A stretch of 34,731 bases of DNA from Haplomitrium mnioides (taxonomy: Eukaryota > Marchantiophyta > Haplomitriopsida > Calobryales): contig JBNGIS010007156.1 in NCBI GenBank assembly GCA_049999725.1, positions 1-34,731 of the forward strand, given 5' to 3'. This document shows, piece after piece, positions 33,934-34,731 of this stretch. How positions within the stretch are numbered: the stretch's first letter is position 1; every line of letters begins with the position of its first letter. The position numbers and the translations under genes are program-made. Below the pieces are notes generated by a model, which was not told the DNA's origin, searched no databases, and was given only the letters and a program-made list of their open reading frames with translations.

Positions 33934-34394
33934 CGCTCCACATCGTCCGCCGCACCGCCGTCCGACGCCGCCCCGCAAGGAGGTAGGTTAACCGTTGCGC
34001 TGAACTCTTCCTCCGTAGTTGACCAGCGAGTTCCCCGAGGTCAAGTGAACTCCTCTCCCAGCGCCGCGTGCCCCTTGAATTGCCTTGGGGTCCCTGGAGT
34101 CGCCACGTCCTCCGAAGGCCGCCGTCCGACGCCGCCCCGCAAAGGGGTAGGCGGACCGTCGCACGGACCTCCTTCCAGTGTTGACCCATGGAACCCTGCG
34201 CGCTTCCGAAGGCGCCACGTCATCCGAAGGGCGCCGTCCGACGCCGCCCCGCAAAGGGGTAGGCGGACCGTCGCGCGGACCCTTCTTCCAAAGTTGACCT
34301 TCGGAAACACCTCCCGACTCCTCAGCGTGCCACGTTTCCGAAGCCTCCCACGGACTCCCTCCGCTCACCACGTCATCCGTAGAACCGCCACGGA
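33934..34394. repeat. GC-rich tandem repeat, about 112-bp core
   Basis: Copies start at 33934 (167 bp), 34101 (112 bp) and 34213 (115 bp), with truncated copies at 34328 and 34366. Each complete copy has CCACGTC or CCACATC, CCGTCCGACGCCGCCCCGC, GGTAGG and GTTGACC. The second and third copies are very similar. CpG dinucleotides are dense, unlike the satellite. CGCC, CCCC, then GGGG and GGCG at 34242-34264 could form an imperfect hairpin. The open frames across this repeat, up to 186 codons, follow from low stop content in GC-rich repeats. Confidence 0.85.
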
Positions 34395-34731
34395 CTTCAC
34401 CTGCTCGTCAAACAAGAACGGTGTCAATATTGCCGTTTCGATGTTCCTCCGAAGTAAGAACTACTCGCGCGCCTGAGGCTAGCTTCGTCAACACTTCTGA
34501 AAGTTTGCTATAAGAACTACTAGGCCCTTTCAGACCGTTCGCCCCTTTCAAACTTTCTGCCGCTCTTGTCAAACTTTTACCTTTCTGGATGCCGAAGCGA
34601 CAAAGTGTCACCTTTTCAGTGCCGGTAGCTCCTCCGTCGGTCGGACCGACGCTATCTTCGTTTTTCGGCCGCTCTCATCTCGCTCGCCGATTCGCCGACA
34701 TATCGTGCTTTCGTCGTGCCCTTTGTTTCCC
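34395..34731. other. Non-coding tail with two inverted repeats
   Basis: No gene is recognised. GAAAGTTTG (34499-34507) and CAAACTTTC (34549-34557) form a nine-base inverted repeat with a 41-base spacer. CGTCGGTC (34635-34642) and GACCGACG (34644-34651) form an almost loopless eight-base palindrome. The sequence continues past the right edge. Confidence 0.6.

Noticed and set aside
34234-34290. Helitron 3' end or other hairpin-terminated element
   Set aside because: The hairpin arms are part of each tandem copy, and no CTRR end or flanking A/T target is seen.
33916-34476. 186-codon open frame in GC-rich DNA, and overlapping minus-strand frames of up to 162 codons
   Set aside because: It spans the 112-bp tandem repeat, is low in complexity (P, S, R rich) and is overlapped by several equally long frames. 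No domain is recognised.
31998-34731. A complete LTR retrotransposon
   Set aside because: No paired terminal repeats, primer-binding site, polypurine tract with a border, or polymerase or integrase domain is visible in the window. A partial or non-coding part remains possible.
1-34731. tRNA, rRNA or 5S-type RNA genes
   Set aside because: No cloverleaf, A/B box pair or 5S-like sequence was recognised by reading. A tRNA scan was not possible.

Overview
This window is eukaryotic repetitive DNA. I find no gene, no RNA gene, no CRISPR array and no intact mobile element that I can support. The organism cannot be fixed from the sequence. A flowering-plant heterochromatic (pericentromeric or knob-like) region is my best guess, because a long satellite array with higher-order structure abuts GC-rich, transposon-like, non-coding DNA. 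This is inference. Three N runs show that it is a scaffolded assembly.

Region 1 (1-17178) is a regular satellite array. Its ancestral monomer is about 61 bp, beginning GTTAAGGTTGGGAGG, with TTGAAATACC in the middle and ending near GTAGAACTCGTTCGGTTG. Monomers and truncated monomers are organised into a higher-order repeat (HOR) of exactly 407 bp with eight segments: A 61, A' 24, B 57, C 45, D 38, E 61, F 61, G 60. About 40 units are present, most at exactly 407 bp. The exceptions are 421, 346, 322 and 277 bp, and each is explained by gain or loss of whole segments or of one 14-bp duplication. At least three unit subtypes are interspersed, and blocks of several units are themselves duplicated. 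Segments A, B and C carry dyad-symmetric hairpins at the same monomer position, and A'-B carries dense GG runs.

Region 2 (17179-31997) contains the same monomer family without the 407-bp HOR. Monomers are more diverged and follow a loose long-range order. A block of at least 2 kb with recognisable markers occurs four times, complete or partial, spaced about 2.7, 3.4 and 4.5 kb apart. Several very young local duplications sit on top, including three nearly identical 61-bp copies at 26793-26975. Two small inverted duplications lie at matching places in two of the blocks.

Region 3 (31998-34731) is non-satellite DNA that starts abruptly. Its first part is pyrimidine-rich on the + strand, followed by a two-copy 270-bp tandem repeat (33003-33542), a 50-bp degenerate repeat, and a GC- and CpG-rich tandem repeat of about 112 bp (33934-34394). 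It may be the non-coding part of a transposable element, but no reverse transcriptase, integrase, primer-binding site or paired terminal repeat is visible.

The many 60-100 codon open frames recur once per unit on both strands. They follow from a stop-poor monomer, not from selection for protein. The HOR phase also lets all three assembly gaps be sized: about +18, -10 and -21 bp, modulo one unit.
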